A program made the translations under genes and the position numbers. A stretch of DNA of 64,000 bases from Salsuginibacillus kocurii DSM 18087 (GTDB taxonomy: Bacteria > Bacillota > Bacilli > Bacillales > Marinococcaceae), in the NCBI RefSeq assembly GCF_000377705.1, contig NZ_KB898626.1:62001-126000 (forward strand). The letters run 5' to 3'. The notes under the pieces were generated by a model that saw only the letters and a program-made list of their open reading frames with translations, had not been told where the DNA came from and searched no databases. This document shows positions 52,996 through 63,077 of the stretch, piece by piece. How positions within the stretch are numbered: position 1 is the stretch's first letter; each line of letters begins with the position of its first letter.

Positions 52996-54138
52996 ATGAA
53001 GAGCAACAACAAAAGACAAGATCTAATCGGAATTATAGCAGGTTTTCTTGCTTTGGCTGTAGCTATGGGGATTGGGCGTTTTGCTTATACCCCGTTGCTT
53101 CCTTATATGGAAGCAACGCACTTATCGTCTTTTGCGGCAGGTTTTTTAGCAAGCATGAATTACTTAGGCTACTTAATAGGGGCGCTTGCAGCCAGAAGGA
53201 TCGAGCAAAAAAGAAGCGTGCTGCTTTATTCGTTGTGGGCTAACGTGATTACGACACTTTGGATGGGCTTTACTGAATCAATGGTCCTCTGGTCAGTGTT
53301 GCGCCTTGCGTCAGGCATATCAAGTGGACTTGTTTTTGTCCTTGTCGTAAGTCTCGTCATGTATGAGCTTACGAAATCTGGGCGTCTCAGCTGGTCGGGC
53401 TACATGTATGGCGGTGTCGGATTTGGCATCTTTATTTCTGGAGTGTCCATTCCTTTTGCCGCCCTTAACATGCATTGGTCTTATATTTGGGTGTTACTAG
53501 GCCTTTTCAGCCTGGTAGCAGCTCTCTTCGTTGCAAAAGCTGTTCCTTACGATCCTCCGCTTGCTGAAGCTGCTGCTACAAATGATGCGCAACCACCAGC
53601 TCGAAAGGATGTAGTAAGCCTTTATTTATCGTACACCTGTGAAGGTTTTGGCTACATTATTTTTGGCACATTTATCGTTGCAATGCTTGAAGCCGCTCCT
53701 GAAATGCATTGGCCTGCCGGCTATATCTGGGCGATAGCAGGGATTGGTGCCATTCCGTCATGCCTATTTTGGGCTTGGCTTGCTAAAAAACAAACTGTCA
53801 CAAAAACACTAAAACGTGCGTATCTTGTGCAAATTGTAAGCGTTTCACTACCGGTCATCTCCACATCGTTTTTTCCAGCAGCGCTTGCGGCTTTCGGTTT
53901 TGGGGCAACATTCATGGGGATTGTCATGCTTACCATGCTTAAAGCGAATGAACTTTTTGGAGCCGGGGCCCAGCGGCTTGTAGCCGGACTTACCAGCGCT
54001 TATGCCCTGGGCCAGATTGCAGGCCCCTTGGTCGCTGTTTTATTAATTCAAGAAGGAGACTATACGCTGGCATTTAGCCTTGCCGCTATTGTTTTAATCG
54101 TCGGCTACAGCGGACTTTATTTTAAAAAAGGAGAGTGA
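52996..54138 (+). CDS. MFS transporter, YbfB/YjiJ family
   Basis: A 380-residue, 12-helix major facilitator protein. The N-terminus AVAMGIGRFAYTPLLPYM is the signature of the YbfB/YjiJ group, and helix-rich repeats follow in two six-helix halves around a charged central loop (about residues 185-205). A GGGGGG tract lies about 6 nt before ATG. It is followed after 4 bp by a tautomerase gene, probably co-transcribed. Substrate unknown; an aromatic or organic acid would suit the neighbour. Confidence 0.85.
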   Translation: MKSNNKRQDLIGIIAGFLALAVAMGIGRFAYTPLLPYMEATHLSSFAAGFLASMNYLGYLIGALAARRIEQKRSVLLYSLWANVITTLWMGFTESMVLWSVLRLASGISSGLVFVLVVSLVMYELTKSGRLSWSGYMYGGVGFGIFISGVSIPFAALNMHWSYIWVLLGLFSLVAALFVAKAVPYDPPLAEAAATNDAQPPARKDVVSLYLSYTCEGFGYIIFGTFIVAMLEAAPEMHWPAGYIWAIAGIGAIPSCLFWAWLAKKQTVTKTLKRAYLVQIVSVSLPVISTSFFPAALAAFGFGATFMGIVMLTMLKANELFGAGAQRLVAGLTSAYALGQIAGPLVAVLLIQEGDYTLAFSLAAIVLIVGYSGLYFKKGE

Positions 54139-54142
54139 AGTA

Positions 54143-54352
54143 ATGCCATATGTAAATATTAAAGTGACTAAAGAAAATGGTGGACTATCTAAAGAAGAAA
54201 AACAGAAATTAATTGAAGGTTCAACCCGGCTTCTTCAAGAAACACTCGGCAAAAATCCGAATACCACCGTAGTTACAATCGACGAAATCGACATGGACAA
54301 CTGGGGAATTGGCGCAGAGCAAATATCAGACCGAAGAAAAAAAGGACAATAA
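54143..54352 (+). CDS. 4-oxalocrotonate tautomerase family protein
   Basis: A 69-residue tautomerase. After Met removal the catalytic Pro1 is followed by YVNIKVTKENGGLSKEEKQKLIEG, the normal family start; the C-terminal NWGIGAEQISDRRK is also typical. Members ketonise 2-hydroxymuconate or similar enols. It is coupled to the MFS gene upstream and ends with a terminator. The true substrate is unknown. Confidence 0.88.
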   Translation: MPYVNIKVTKENGGLSKEEKQKLIEGSTRLLQETLGKNPNTTVVTIDEIDMDNWGIGAEQISDRRKKGQ

Positions 54353-54355
54353 CGG

Positions 54356-54390
54356 AAAGGCGTTTCTATCAATTGGTAGAAACGCTTTTT
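54356..54390 (+). terminator. Terminator after the tautomerase gene
   Basis: GCGTTTCTATC pairs with GGTAGAAACGC around a short loop and is followed by TTTTT. Confidence 0.9.
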
Positions 54391-54522
54391 AATTATGCCG
54401 CATGTTATGAAAAATTAAAGGAAAGGCGCTCGTCTAATTTTCCTCAATATAAGTTTACCAACCTATGCATTTTTGTCTCTTTTCCATAAATTAATTAAGT
54501 GAATAGGAAAGGAGGGAGTAAA

Positions 54523-54738
54523 GTGTCAAGTCAGCAAAAGTCCTTTGAGATGCTGGTCAGAAAGAAGTTAAAAAAGCTTGGGATCTCTCCGGAGGATATT
54601 GAATTGTCAGTGGAGGATAAAGCTCGTTTAAGAGAGCTGATTGAAGGTATTATACAGGACGTTGAAGACTTTTTGAAAAAAGAAGAGGAAGAAAAAGAAC
54701 GTAAAAAGTTCAAAAAGGAAAGAGAAACAAAAAAATAA
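54523..54738 (+). CDS. Small charged helical protein next to cotX
   Basis: A 71-residue protein, starting at GTG 54523 with AAAGGAGGG 7 nt upstream. The N-terminal half (MLVRKKLKKLGISPEDIELSVEDKARLRELI has short helical blocks) resembles small spore-coat-cluster proteins. The C-terminal part is a Lys/Glu coiled coil (KKEEEEKERKKFKKERE). It lies 81 bp before cotX on the same strand; a CATAAATTA at 54485-54493 resembles a sigma-K -10, without a clear -35. Probably spore-coat associated by context only. Confidence 0.6.
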   Translation: MSSQQKSFEMLVRKKLKKLGISPEDIELSVEDKARLRELIEGIIQDVEDFLKKEEEEKERKKFKKERETKK

Positions 54739-54819
54739 ACGTTACTCCTGCGCAACCTGTCCAATCAGCTTCTAAACTAATGAATAGGATAGAATCGAAA
54801 CATGTAAGGAGGTGGAAAA

Positions 54820-55329
54820 ATGAGTGGATTAGAACATGCTTATGAAAGAAGAAAACGAAGAGCAAGAGGTGCAGGAGACCGCGACTGGAATGCTCTTCGC
54901 GATCCCAGTGATAAGCATCCGGCTAAACCTCATTCAGCATCCTGCGCTAAACGAGTAGAGGATGCAACCCAAGAAGCAGAACAAACAAATAAAACCTTGC
55001 AGTTGTCTCAAGATTATATCCATGTCAGCGACTCCTGTGATATTGATATCTCCTCAACAGGAACACAAGCAGCAGTTAATGTTCAGGCGGGACTCCAGGC
55101 AGCTATTTTAGTAATTATAGCCATCGCGATCGGTGATGACGCAGACCCAGAAGAATTTGTCCAGCAACTAACGCAAACAGTAAAAACAAAACAAATCACC
55201 CATCAAGAAACTGTCATTGAAAATAGCAAAAATGTATCAGTAGACCGTACTGACCTACAAGCTCATGTTAACATTCAGCTGCTCCTGCAACTGCTTGTGG
55301 CCATTGCCGTGGTACTTGATATCCTGTAA
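54820..55329 (+). CDS. cotX: Spore coat protein X (CotX family)
   Basis: A 169-residue protein. A charged N-terminus (ERRKRRARGAGDRDW) is followed by two copies of the Coat_X domain: DSCDIDISSTGTQAAVNVQAGLQAA (as CDIDISSTGTQAAVNVQ) and a second ending DRTDLQAHVNIQLLLQLL. This is the typical CotX layout of the insoluble coat/crust fraction. AAGGAGG lies about 7 nt before ATG. It implies that the host sporulates. Confidence 0.9.
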   Translation: MSGLEHAYERRKRRARGAGDRDWNALRDPSDKHPAKPHSASCAKRVEDATQEAEQTNKTLQLSQDYIHVSDSCDIDISSTGTQAAVNVQAGLQAAILVIIAIAIGDDADPEEFVQQLTQTVKTKQITHQETVIENSKNVSVDRTDLQAHVNIQLLLQLLVAIAVVLDIL

Positions 55330-55335
55330 AAAATA

Positions 55336-55364
55336 AAGAAGCATCGCTTTGTGCGATGCTTCTT
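55336..55364 (+). terminator. Terminator after cotX
   Basis: AAGAAGCATCGC and GCGATGCTTCTT form a perfect 12-bp stem; the tail (GTCTACTTTTTG) is moderately T-rich. Confidence 0.75.
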
Positions 55365-55447
55365 GTCTACTTTTTGTTCAGATGAACATTAGTATGTGAA
55401 AAGAAAACAGAGGTATTCACAGTTATTTGTAAATCTGCTTTGAATAA

Positions 55448-57169
55448 TTACACATGAAATTCTTCACCGGAAGGGACTTCTTTGACATAGCCTTTACGAA
55501 TGACAAAATCCCCGAAATGTTCACCATCTGAGCGTTCTTTTGCATAGTCATTAATAATAGGAGTGAGTGTTTCCAAGATTTCTTGTTCGCCGATGTTCTC
55601 TTTATATAATTTATTCAAGCGGTCTCCGGCAAATCCAGCTCCTAAGTAAAGGTTATATTTACCCGGTGCTTTTCCGATAAAGCCGATCTCACCCAAGGAA
55701 GGACGAGCACAGCTGTTTGGACAGCCTGACATCCGAATAGTAATCTCTTTATCTTGAAGACCGGCATCGTCGATGATTAGATCTAGTTTATCCACCAGAG
55801 TTGGAAGATAACGCTCAGCTTCAGCCATTGCCAGCGCACACGTAGGAAAAGCTACACAGGCAATGGAATTCTTATGCAAAGGCGACTGGGTAGAACCATC
55901 TGTCAGACCGTACATGTCTACCAATTCTTGAATCTTAGGTTTTTTATAGTTGGTGATGTTGCTGATAATCACATTTTGATTCGCGGTGATGCGAAAATCG
56001 CCGGTGTGGATTCTCGCAATCTCACGAAGGCCCGTCATAAACTGTGAATCCTCGTCATCTTTAATGCGGCCGTTTTGAATGAAAAGAGTTAGGTGCCAGC
56101 GGTTGTTTGTGCCTTTCACCCAGCCGTAGCGGTCGCCATTGCGTTCGAAATGATACGGTTTTTCTTCACTTAATTCCCAGCCGAGACGGTGATGAAGTTC
56201 AGCCTTAAACCAATCCAGGCCGTTACGGTCAATCGTATACTTTAAGCGCGCTTGCTTTCGATGTTCACGGTCACCGTAATCGCGTTGGATCGTAACGATA
56301 TTTTCTGCGACCTCAAGCAAGCTATCAGCCGGGCAGAATCCGATAATTCGTCCTAATTGCGGGTACGTGTTCGTGTCGCCATGCGTCATTCCGAGTCCGC
56401 CGCCGACGGCAACATTAAAGCCTTGCAATTTCCCATTTTCAAAGATCGCGATAAAGCCAATATCCTGGGAGAAGACGTCGACATCATTAGAAGGCGGTAC
56501 CGTAATGCCGATTTTAAACTTTCTCGGTAAATAGACCGGGCCGTAAATGGGCTCTACTTCTTCGCTAGTATCTTCTGTTTCAAGCTTTTCACCGTCGAGC
56601 CAAATTTCATGGTAGGCCGGTGTTTTTGGAGCAAGGTGATCTTTTAATTGTTCTGCTTTTTCATATACCTCTTCTTGCTCTTCTGATTGATAAGGGTTCG
56701 GCGTACACATCACATTGCGGTTTACATCACCGCAAGCTGCCAGTGTACTCAGCAGCGCTTCATTCATTTCTTTGATGCTGTTTTTTAAATTCGGTTTTAC
56801 AATCCCGTGCAGCTGGAAAGCCTGGCGGGTCGTGAGGCGAAGCGTTCCGTTTGCATATTTATGAGCGAGATCGTCCATGACAAGCCACTGTTCAGGTGTA
56901 GCCACGCCGCCCGGGGCTAATACACGCACCATGAATTGATAATCCGGCTCTAATTTTTGCTGGCGCCGTTCGTTGCGCAAATCGCGGTCGTCCTGCATAT
57001 AACTCCCGTGAAATTTAAGTACTTTATTATCTTGATCAGGAATTGAACCGGTAATCGGATCATTTAGTGTTTCTTCAAGTGTTCCCCGCAAGTAGCGGCT
57101 AGCGCGTTTAATATGTTCAACTTCATCATGGGAAGGCAGTGTTTCACCGGATTTTGTATCGTTTGACAT
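55448..57169 (-). CDS. cysI: Sulfite reductase [NADPH] hemoprotein beta-component
   Basis: A 573-residue siroheme/[4Fe-4S] enzyme that reduces sulfite to sulfide in assimilatory sulfur metabolism. The cluster-siroheme ligands are in CVAFPTC and CPNSC (Cx5C...Cx3C). [16 protein letters not shown] and [14 protein letters not shown] are the substrate-side signatures. The ATG at 57169 follows GAGGGGG. It is the second gene of the cysJI pair, 107 bp after cysJ. Confidence 0.95.
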   Translation of the reverse strand: MSNDTKSGETLPSHDEVEHIKRASRYLRGTLEETLNDPITGSIPDQDNKVLKFHGSYMQDDRDLRNERRQQKLEPDYQFMVRVLAPGGVATPEQWLVMDDLAHKYANGTLRLTTRQAFQLHGIVKPNLKNSIKEMNEALLSTLAACGDVNRNVMCTPNPYQSEEQEEVYEKAEQLKDHLAPKTPAYHEIWLDGEKLETEDTSEEVEPIYGPVYLPRKFKIGITVPPSNDVDVFSQDIGFIAIFENGKLQGFNVAVGGGLGMTHGDTNTYPQLGRIIGFCPADSLLEVAENIVTIQRDYGDREHRKQARLKYTIDRNGLDWFKAELHHRLGWELSEEKPYHFERNGDRYGWVKGTNNRWHLTLFIQNGRIKDDEDSQFMTGLREIARIHTGDFRITANQNVIISNITNYKKPKIQELVDMYGLTDGSTQSPLHKNSIACVAFPTCALAMAEAERYLPTLVDKLDLIIDDAGLQDKEITIRMSGCPNSCARPSLGEIGFIGKAPGKYNLYLGAGFAGDRLNKLYKENIGEQEILETLTPIINDYAKERSDGEHFGDFVIRKGYVKEVPSGEEFHV

Positions 57170-57276
57170 GATGAATTCCCCCTCACTTATCGTATTCAAA
57201 TTTTGAGAATTGAAGGGCGAATTCCGCTTCGCTCTGTATTGCGCGGAATCCGCCACCTCAGTACTTGGGTGCCTGA

Positions 57277-59166
57277 TTAATAGACATCGCGTTGATAACG
57301 CTTTTGTTTCTTTAAGCCGGTTAAATAAGCTTCTGCTTCTTCTTCGCTCATGTTGCCTTCCGCGCTGATAATCGCCGCAAGCGTTGCATGGACATCTTTT
57401 GCCATCCGGTTCTTATCACCGCATACATAGATGTGCGCGCCTTCTTCAATCCAGTTAAACAACTCGGCGCTTTGTACTTTCATCCGGTCCTGAACGTAAA
57501 CCTTTTGTGCCGTGTCCCGGGAAAAAGCGACATCCATGCGCGTGAGCACCCCGTCTTTTAACCATTTCTGCCACTCCGTTTGATAGAGGAAATCGGTTCG
57601 GAAATGCTGGTCGCCAAAGAAGAGCCAGGATTTGCCGTCTGCTTCAATTTCTTCGCGTTCTTCCACAAAGGAACGGAATGGCGCAATTCCAGTGCCCGGG
57701 CCGATCATGACAATCGGTGTTTCCGGGTCTTCCGGCAATTTAAAGTTCGGGTTTTTCTGGATATATACAGGAATCGTGTCACCCGGCTCTAGATTTTCCG
57801 CGCATTGTACGGAGCAGACACCGAAGCGGTCGCGTCCGTGTGTATGATATCGCACTGTCCGGATCGTAAGATGAACTTCATCTGGGTTCGCGTTTTCACT
57901 GCTGGCAATCGAATAAAGCCGCGGCGGCATTTTCCGGAGAATTTTCACAAATTCTTGCGGACTTACATTCCACGGGCCAAAATCCGTTACTAAATCAAGT
58001 AAATCACGGCCGTTAATATATTCTCTTAACTGTTCTTTGTTGTCGTCTTTAACGAGGTCCTGTAGTTGTTCGTTTGCATTAATTTCAGCTGCATGTTTAA
58101 GAAGCGGCTTCGTAAGTACTGTAATTTCATAATGGCGGCTCAGCGCTTCACGGAGCGTTCCTTCGTCACCTTGTTTGTTTATCGTCACACTTTCATCTTC
58201 GCTCCAGCTCAAGTTTTCAAGCAGGGCGTTAACTAAGCTGGGATGATTTTCTGGGTAAATGGCCAAACAATCACCTGGTTCGTAGTGCAAGTTCGAGCCT
58301 TCAAGTGATAATTCAATATGGTGCGTTTCAAGGTTCGAACCGCGTCCGTTCAAATTCACATTATCTAGCACTTCCGCATAAAACGGATTCGTCCGTGAGT
58401 ACACCGGTGTTTCAGGTGCTGTATCAGCCTCTGCTACTGCAGCGGCGGCTTCTTGGACCGCATCACCCGTAGAAGACTGCAGAGCTTGTAATGATTCAAG
58501 GACATTATTCGCCCATTTTGCCGCATCTTCATCGAAGTCTACGTCACAATCGACCCGGTCCGTAAGCCTGCTAGCGCCTAGTTCTTCTAAGCGTTTGTCG
58601 AAATCCTTTCCAGTCTGGCAATAGTACTCATATGAGCTGTCACCGAGCGCAAGCACGGAGTAATTAAGTCCGTCCAGTTTAGGTGCTTTTTTGCCATGTA
58701 AAAATTCATAAAAGGAAAGGGCAGTATCAGGCGGATCACCTTCGCCATGTGTGCTTACGACCACAAATAAATGGTCAAGATTCTTTATGTTTTTAGGCTT
58801 AAAATCATCCATTGAAGAGAGCGTCACGTTAAAGTCTTGAGCTTTAAGCTTTGCAGATAACTCTTCAGCAAGCGTTTCACTATTTCCCGTTTGCGAACCA
58901 TAAAGAACCGTCACATCTTTGGTAAGAGGAGGCGCGCTGATAGGTTCAGCCACTGCGGTGGGTGCTTCAGCCGGCTTGACAGCAGTGGCGGTGGCGGTAG
59001 CAGTAGCTGCCCCGTTTGTCGGTGGAGCTGCAGGAGCTTCAACAGGACCGGCGGCAAGGAAGCCGTTCAGCCACATTTTCTGTGCTTCCGTTAACGTTGG
59101 AAGCAGCTGGTTCAAGTATTCAATTTGTTCATGCGTAAAAGGACTATTTGTTTCTTGCAACTTCAA
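57277..59166 (-). CDS. cysJ: Sulfite reductase [NADPH] flavoprotein alpha-component
   Basis: A 629-residue diflavin reductase. After an N-terminal helical segment and an Ala/Thr/Pro-rich linker come a flavodoxin domain ([27 protein letters not shown]), an FAD-binding domain ([29 protein letters not shown] as separate blocks) and an NADP domain ([30 protein letters not shown]). It supplies electrons to CysI. TTG start, with AGAGGTGATC about 6 nt upstream. A promoter lies at 59226-59254. Confidence 0.95.
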   Translation of the reverse strand: MKLQETNSPFTHEQIEYLNQLLPTLTEAQKMWLNGFLAAGPVEAPAAPPTNGAATATATATAVKPAEAPTAVAEPISAPPLTKDVTVLYGSQTGNSETLAEELSAKLKAQDFNVTLSSMDDFKPKNIKNLDHLFVVVSTHGEGDPPDTALSFYEFLHGKKAPKLDGLNYSVLALGDSSYEYYCQTGKDFDKRLEELGASRLTDRVDCDVDFDEDAAKWANNVLESLQALQSSTGDAVQEAAAAVAEADTAPETPVYSRTNPFYAEVLDNVNLNGRGSNLETHHIELSLEGSNLHYEPGDCLAIYPENHPSLVNALLENLSWSEDESVTINKQGDEGTLREALSRHYEITVLTKPLLKHAAEINANEQLQDLVKDDNKEQLREYINGRDLLDLVTDFGPWNVSPQEFVKILRKMPPRLYSIASSENANPDEVHLTIRTVRYHTHGRDRFGVCSVQCAENLEPGDTIPVYIQKNPNFKLPEDPETPIVMIGPGTGIAPFRSFVEEREEIEADGKSWLFFGDQHFRTDFLYQTEWQKWLKDGVLTRMDVAFSRDTAQKVYVQDRMKVQSAELFNWIEEGAHIYVCGDKNRMAKDVHATLAAIISAEGNMSEEEAEAYLTGLKKQKRYQRDVY

Positions 59167-59225
59167 CGATGATCACCTCTTGTTAAAATAAAAGCCTAGT
59201 TGACCAATAGGATTAATTAAAATTT

Positions 59226-59254
59226 AAGGTATCACGGGATGAAACTGTTGTCAA
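59226..59254 (-). promoter_or_regulatory. Promoter of cysJI
   Basis: Minus-strand TTGACA (59254-59249), a 17-bp spacer and TACCTT (59231-59226), about 60 bp before the cysJ start. TAATCCTATTGG downstream of the -10 vaguely resembles a CymR-type half-site, but I do not rely on it. The rest of the gap up to 59715 shows no gene. Confidence 0.6.
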
Positions 59255-59715
59255 TCCAGTTTAAGGAAGAAGTGAAGCAAAAAGTTTAATACTTGATAAG
59301 AAAAGTAGGTTATATAGAAATAGTAAATGCGAAAAGCGGGTGAAGCGTTCTTTAGTTTGCTATTTAAATTTAAGGCAGATGTCTGTTACAGAGTAGCGTT
59401 GATCTCATCTATAGGTACAAGTGTGACATCTGCTTCATCCTCACTTTATTTGAACTCTCAGTACTCACTTTTTGTGTAAACAACGAGAAGTGCAGAAGCA
59501 ACAACTATTTAAAGAAGGTAAGCTATGCAATATTAAGAAAAGAGCAGGGAGAACTTATGGTGGGTAAAAGTAGTGACAGCCCGTGAGAAGAAAACAAAGA
59601 AGATAAGAAGAAACGTTGTTGTAAAGTGTTGCTTTTATGAAAAGCAAATGATTCTCTGTTTTAAATGGATTAATGATAAACTAATAATAAATACATAGAT
59701 GAAGGGGCTGTTAGT

Positions 59716-60009
59716 ATGCAAGTGATCCATGCACATATGAAAGTGAAATCAGAAAACCGGGAGGAATTTTTAGAGCGGGTGCAAAGCTTGATAAAAGAAT
59801 CACAAGCAGAAGAAGGAAACATTTCTTACGACCTTTATGAAGATGTAAGTGAGCCGAATAAATTTGTCATGCTCGAAGAATGGCGGGATGAGGATGCGGT
59901 TGAATATCACTTTCAAACGCCTCACTTTGCTCATTTTGGCGACATTGCCGAAAATCTGTTGGAAGGAGCGCCGGAAGTGAAACGCTTTGAAGTGAACGAA
60001 AAACGTTAA
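59716..60009 (+). CDS. Antibiotic biosynthesis monooxygenase (ABM/YgiN-like) domain protein
   Basis: A 97-residue ABM-fold protein. It starts IHAHMKVKSENREEFLE, has EGNISYDLYEDVSEPNKFVMLEEWRDE in the centre (here as ISYDLYED and VMLEEWRDE), and a conserved His pair region HFQTPHFAHF. Such proteins are quinol or small-phenol monooxygenases or detoxification factors. AAGGGG lies about 9 nt upstream of ATG. It is monocistronic with its own terminator. Confidence 0.85.
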   Translation: MQVIHAHMKVKSENREEFLERVQSLIKESQAEEGNISYDLYEDVSEPNKFVMLEEWRDEDAVEYHFQTPHFAHFGDIAENLLEGAPEVKRFEVNEKR

Positions 60010-60022
60010 TAGAAAGTGTTAA

Positions 60023-60059
60023 AAAAAGGAGCTTTCCCTGTTGAGGGAGAGCTCCTTTT
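60023..60059 (+). terminator. Terminator after the ABM gene
   Basis: AAAAGGAGCTTTCC pairs with GGAGAGCTCCTTTT, an approximately 12-bp stem, with A- and T-runs on both sides. Confidence 0.88.
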
Positions 60060-60149
60060 GTATAAATTTATTTGATGAGCCGGGCTAAAGCAACTTCAAT
60101 TCGTTTAGCAGCTGCATCATCATCAGCCGCATCTATAAAAAAGTAGAGA

Positions 60150-61346
60150 TTAATGTTCTACTTTTTCTTGAATGGGAAAGACATCTGCAAAAGAGCTCCA
60201 GTCTTCTTTCATTTCATTGTCGTTTAATAGACAACGATCTAAAGAGGCAGCAATCTCTGCATGGGAAAAATCGATACCAATCAGAACGAGTTCCGTGATT
60301 CTATCTCCCCAGTTCTCATCCCTCGTCTCTAACCACTCTGGTTCCTCTTCTAACGTAACCTGAAGTTCTTCCGCAGGCAGCGATGCTAACCAGTAGCCGG
60401 CAGCTCCGACTTGTATAGATTGACCAGCTTGACTTAATTCAATAGCAATATCGTTATGTGAAGCAAGCCAGAATAGTCCTTTGGCGCGGATGATAGATTC
60501 AGGCCATTGATTAAGCCAGTTGTGGAATCGTTCGGGGTGAAAAGGGCGACGTCTCCGGTAAACAAATGATGAAATCCCGTATTCTTCTGTTTCTGGTGTA
60601 TGTTCAGGAGTTTGAAGTTCTTTAAGCCAACCTGCAGACTGACTTGCTTGTTCAAAATCAAATAAATGTGTATTTAAAAGTTCTTCAGGTGCCACTTGCC
60701 CGTGTTTCGCCTGAATAATCTTTGCCTTAGGCTGTAGTTTTTTTAATACCGATTCCAAATGTTGGATTGTTGTACGCTCGACCCGGTCACATTTATTTAA
60801 AATCAAAACGTCACAACATTCAATTTGTTCGATTAACAAATCGCTAATTTCACGGGTGTCATCTTCACTAACTGCTTGATTCCTTTCTAATAAACTGGCA
60901 CCAGAATGATACTCTTCCCAAAAGTGGGCGGCATCTACCACGGTTGCTAACGTATCTAAGCGGCAAAATTTGCTTAAATCTATTCCTGATTCTTCATCAA
61001 TATATGAAAACGTTTGAGCAACGGGCACCGGCTCAGAAATCCCGGATGATTCAATTAAAATGTAATCAAATTGGCCTTGTTCAGCTAAGCGCTTAACTTC
61101 GATTAGTAAGTCTTCACGTAAGGTACAGCAAATGCAGCCATTGGACATTTCAACTAGCTGTTCATCAGCATGAGTAAGCGAATTTCCCTTTTTTATCAGT
61201 TCAGCGTCAATGTTCATCTCACTCATATCATTAACGAGTACAGCCACATTCATATCAGTACGTTGGTGCAAAATATGATTTAAGATTGTTGTTTTTCCAG
61301 CCCCTAAATAGCCACTTAAGACAGTTACAGGAATTTGTTCGTTCAA
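60150..61346 (-). CDS. Zur-regulated CobW/COG0523 GTPase (YciC/ZigA-like zinc chaperone)
   Basis: A 398-residue G3E GTPase. Walker A is GYLGAGKTT (12-20), the metal-binding CICC is at residues 71-74, and NKCDRVE is the G4 motif; a CobW C-terminal domain follows (FVYRRRRPFHPERF). In Bacillus such proteins act as zinc metallochaperones under zinc limitation. Translation starts at TTG with AAGGAGAG upstream. A near-perfect Zur box (61377-61391) lies in the divergent promoter region. A short open stretch past the stop (60072-60144) reads like a protein C-terminus but cannot be assigned. Confidence 0.88.
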   Translation of the reverse strand: MNEQIPVTVLSGYLGAGKTTILNHILHQRTDMNVAVLVNDMSEMNIDAELIKKGNSLTHADEQLVEMSNGCICCTLREDLLIEVKRLAEQGQFDYILIESSGISEPVPVAQTFSYIDEESGIDLSKFCRLDTLATVVDAAHFWEEYHSGASLLERNQAVSEDDTREISDLLIEQIECCDVLILNKCDRVERTTIQHLESVLKKLQPKAKIIQAKHGQVAPEELLNTHLFDFEQASQSAGWLKELQTPEHTPETEEYGISSFVYRRRRPFHPERFHNWLNQWPESIIRAKGLFWLASHNDIAIELSQAGQSIQVGAAGYWLASLPAEELQVTLEEEPEWLETRDENWGDRITELVLIGIDFSHAEIAASLDRCLLNDNEMKEDWSSFADVFPIQEKVEH

Positions 61347-61376
61347 TCTCGTCTCTCCTTCCTACTAACACATTAA

Positions 61377-61391
61377 TTGTAATCATTACGA
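61377..61391. promoter_or_regulatory. Zur box 1
   Basis: TTGTAATCATTACGA differs by one base from the B. subtilis Zur consensus TCGTAATNATTACGA. It lies about 30 bp upstream of the CobW GTPase start. Confidence 0.85.
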
Positions 61392-61437
61392 TTTACAAAT
61401 TTATTTTATTTCTTTACACTAAAGCTGTCAACTTAAA

Positions 61438-61452
61438 TAGTAATAATTACGA
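61438..61452. promoter_or_regulatory. Zur box 2
   Basis: TAGTAATAATTACGA also differs by one base from the Zur consensus. It lies about 38 bp upstream of the flavoprotein gene on the plus strand, so each divergent gene has its own box. Confidence 0.82.
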
Positions 61453-61490
61453 TTTGTTACTGGTACATTTCAAATTGGGGAGTAGATAAG

Positions 61491-62675
61491 ATGCTGGAAT
61501 GGATGGTTGTAGGTGGGGGCATTCAAGGGGCGACCATGGTTCATTTTTTACGATCACAACGAGGAGTATCTGCTAGCGAGATTGCTTGGATTGATCCTCA
61601 AAAAAGTCCGCTGGCTGCCTGGAAAAGATGTACGAATGCGGTTGGTATGAACTATTTACGGTCTCCGGGCGTCCATCATATTGGAATCAATTCGTTTTCT
61701 TTAAAGGTTTTTGCTAAACAACAGGGAAAGCAACTGTCGCAACAGCCTTTCAGGGGAAAATATGCCCGTCCATCTCTGGAAGTATTTAACGCTCATGCGG
61801 ATGAAGTGCTTAAAAAGATCAAGTGGCAGGACATGTGGAAGCAGGGTAAAGTAGAAGATCTTGAACAACTAAGGAACGGGTGGAAAATTAGATTAATGAG
61901 TGGTGAGGAGCTTGAAGCCAAACGGGTCATTCTCGCTTTAGGTATGAGTGAACAACCACATGTGCCTGACGAGTTGGATATAGCCGAAGAAGAGCAGAAT
62001 CGAAAAGGAATTCATCATATTTTTTCAACCTCATTACCTGAATTTACGATGCTGAAGCGTCCGGTCGCAGTAATTGGTGGTGGAATCAGTGCAGCCCAAA
62101 CTGTATTAGCCCTTCAAGAGAAAGCAAGAACCCCCGTTCATTTGATTAGTAAACATAACTTAAAGGTTGCCACCTTTGACTCAGACCCAGGCTGGTTGGG
62201 ACCGAAGTATATGCGTCATTTTCTGCAGACAAAAGATTACACAAAAAGGCGGGAGATGATTAAAACTGCGAGAAATATTGGAACCATCCCTCGTTTTATA
62301 TACAATCAACTTCAAAAAGCGCAAAAAAGAAACTCAGTTATTGTACATGAGAAAACAGATGGCAGAGTGAGTGTAGACACCGACAACAAAATGAGGATAG
62401 GAGATGAACAGAAAGAGATAGAAGCTGAGACAATCATCCTGGCCACAGGTTTTAAAAAAGATCTGCCAGCAAACGAATGGCTGACCACAGTAAAAGATAG
62501 ATATCACCTGCCCGTCGCCCCATGCGGTTTTCCGATTATTCAATCACTTGATCTTGCCTGGGCCCGCGGTTTACATGTGATGGGGGCTCTTGCAGAACTT
62601 GAAATTGGGCCGATAGCTAAAAATATATCCGGCGCCCGTAAAGCAGCTGAGCGTATTTGCGGGCATGCTCCATAA
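61491..62675 (+). CDS. FAD/NAD(P)-binding oxidoreductase, putative zinc-limitation gene
   Basis: A 394-residue flavoprotein. The N-terminal fold is WMVVGGGIQGATM, a second dinucleotide motif is VAVIGGGISAAQTVL near residue 190, and the late ATGFKKDLP matches the ATG-type motif of N-hydroxylating/FMO-like monooxygenases (SidA/PvdA group). Substrate unknown. GGGGAG lies about 9 nt before ATG. The Zur box just upstream suggests induction by zinc starvation, perhaps for a metallophore or zinc-sparing step. Confidence 0.75.
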   Translation: MLEWMVVGGGIQGATMVHFLRSQRGVSASEIAWIDPQKSPLAAWKRCTNAVGMNYLRSPGVHHIGINSFSLKVFAKQQGKQLSQQPFRGKYARPSLEVFNAHADEVLKKIKWQDMWKQGKVEDLEQLRNGWKIRLMSGEELEAKRVILALGMSEQPHVPDELDIAEEEQNRKGIHHIFSTSLPEFTMLKRPVAVIGGGISAAQTVLALQEKARTPVHLISKHNLKVATFDSDPGWLGPKYMRHFLQTKDYTKRREMIKTARNIGTIPRFIYNQLQKAQKRNSVIVHEKTDGRVSVDTDNKMRIGDEQKEIEAETIILATGFKKDLPANEWLTTVKDRYHLPVAPCGFPIIQSLDLAWARGLHVMGALAELEIGPIAKNISGARKAAERICGHAP

Positions 62676-62782
62676 AGAGTAAGAACAATTATAGTTTGGA
62701 AGGATAAAACTAGTATCTACACTTGCAAAAAACTCTGATTTTTGATAAAAATAGAACACCAACAGGTTCATATCATTTAAAG

Positions 62783-62945
62783 ATTCGCGGTACCTCAAAG
62801 GAGGTTTAATAGGGAATCCGATGAAAAGTCGGAGCTGTCCCCGCAACTGTAAGTGTGGACGAAGAGACCAAACCACTGGCTTTTGAAGCCGGGAAGGGGT
62901 CTTGGTAGGACGAAGCATAAGCCAGGAGACCTGCCGCGCAGTCTT
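62783..62945 (+). ncRNA. Cobalamin (B12) riboswitch upstream of metE
   Basis: The conserved core is present in order: GGAATCCGATGAAAAGTCGG, AGCTGTCCCCGCAACTGTAA, and the B12 box AAGCCAGGAGACCTGCC (62919-62935). Adenosyl- or methylcobalamin binding would favour the terminator at 63051-63077 and shut off metE. This fits a cell that prefers the B12-dependent methionine synthase when the vitamin is available. Confidence 0.95.
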
Positions 62946-63050
62946 TTAAGTTTCCTGACTTCGGGGGGTGAGCAGAGGGACGGCGAAATGTGGAAAAGTA
63001 TAGGCACCGGATGGATCTATGTGTCTATAACGTTTTGTCGTTGAATCAGC

Positions 63051-63077
63051 CCCTGTCATGTTATGGCAGGGTTTTTT
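63051..63077 (+). terminator. Riboswitch-controlled terminator (attenuator)
   Basis: CCCTGTCA pairs with TGGCAGGG (one G-U), loop TGTTA, then TTTTTT. It lies between the B12 box and the metE start, so control is transcriptional. Confidence 0.9.

Noticed and set aside
59255-59715. SAM riboswitch or T-box upstream of cysJI
   Set aside because: None of the conserved S-box or T-box core sequences could be found; only a promoter is supported.
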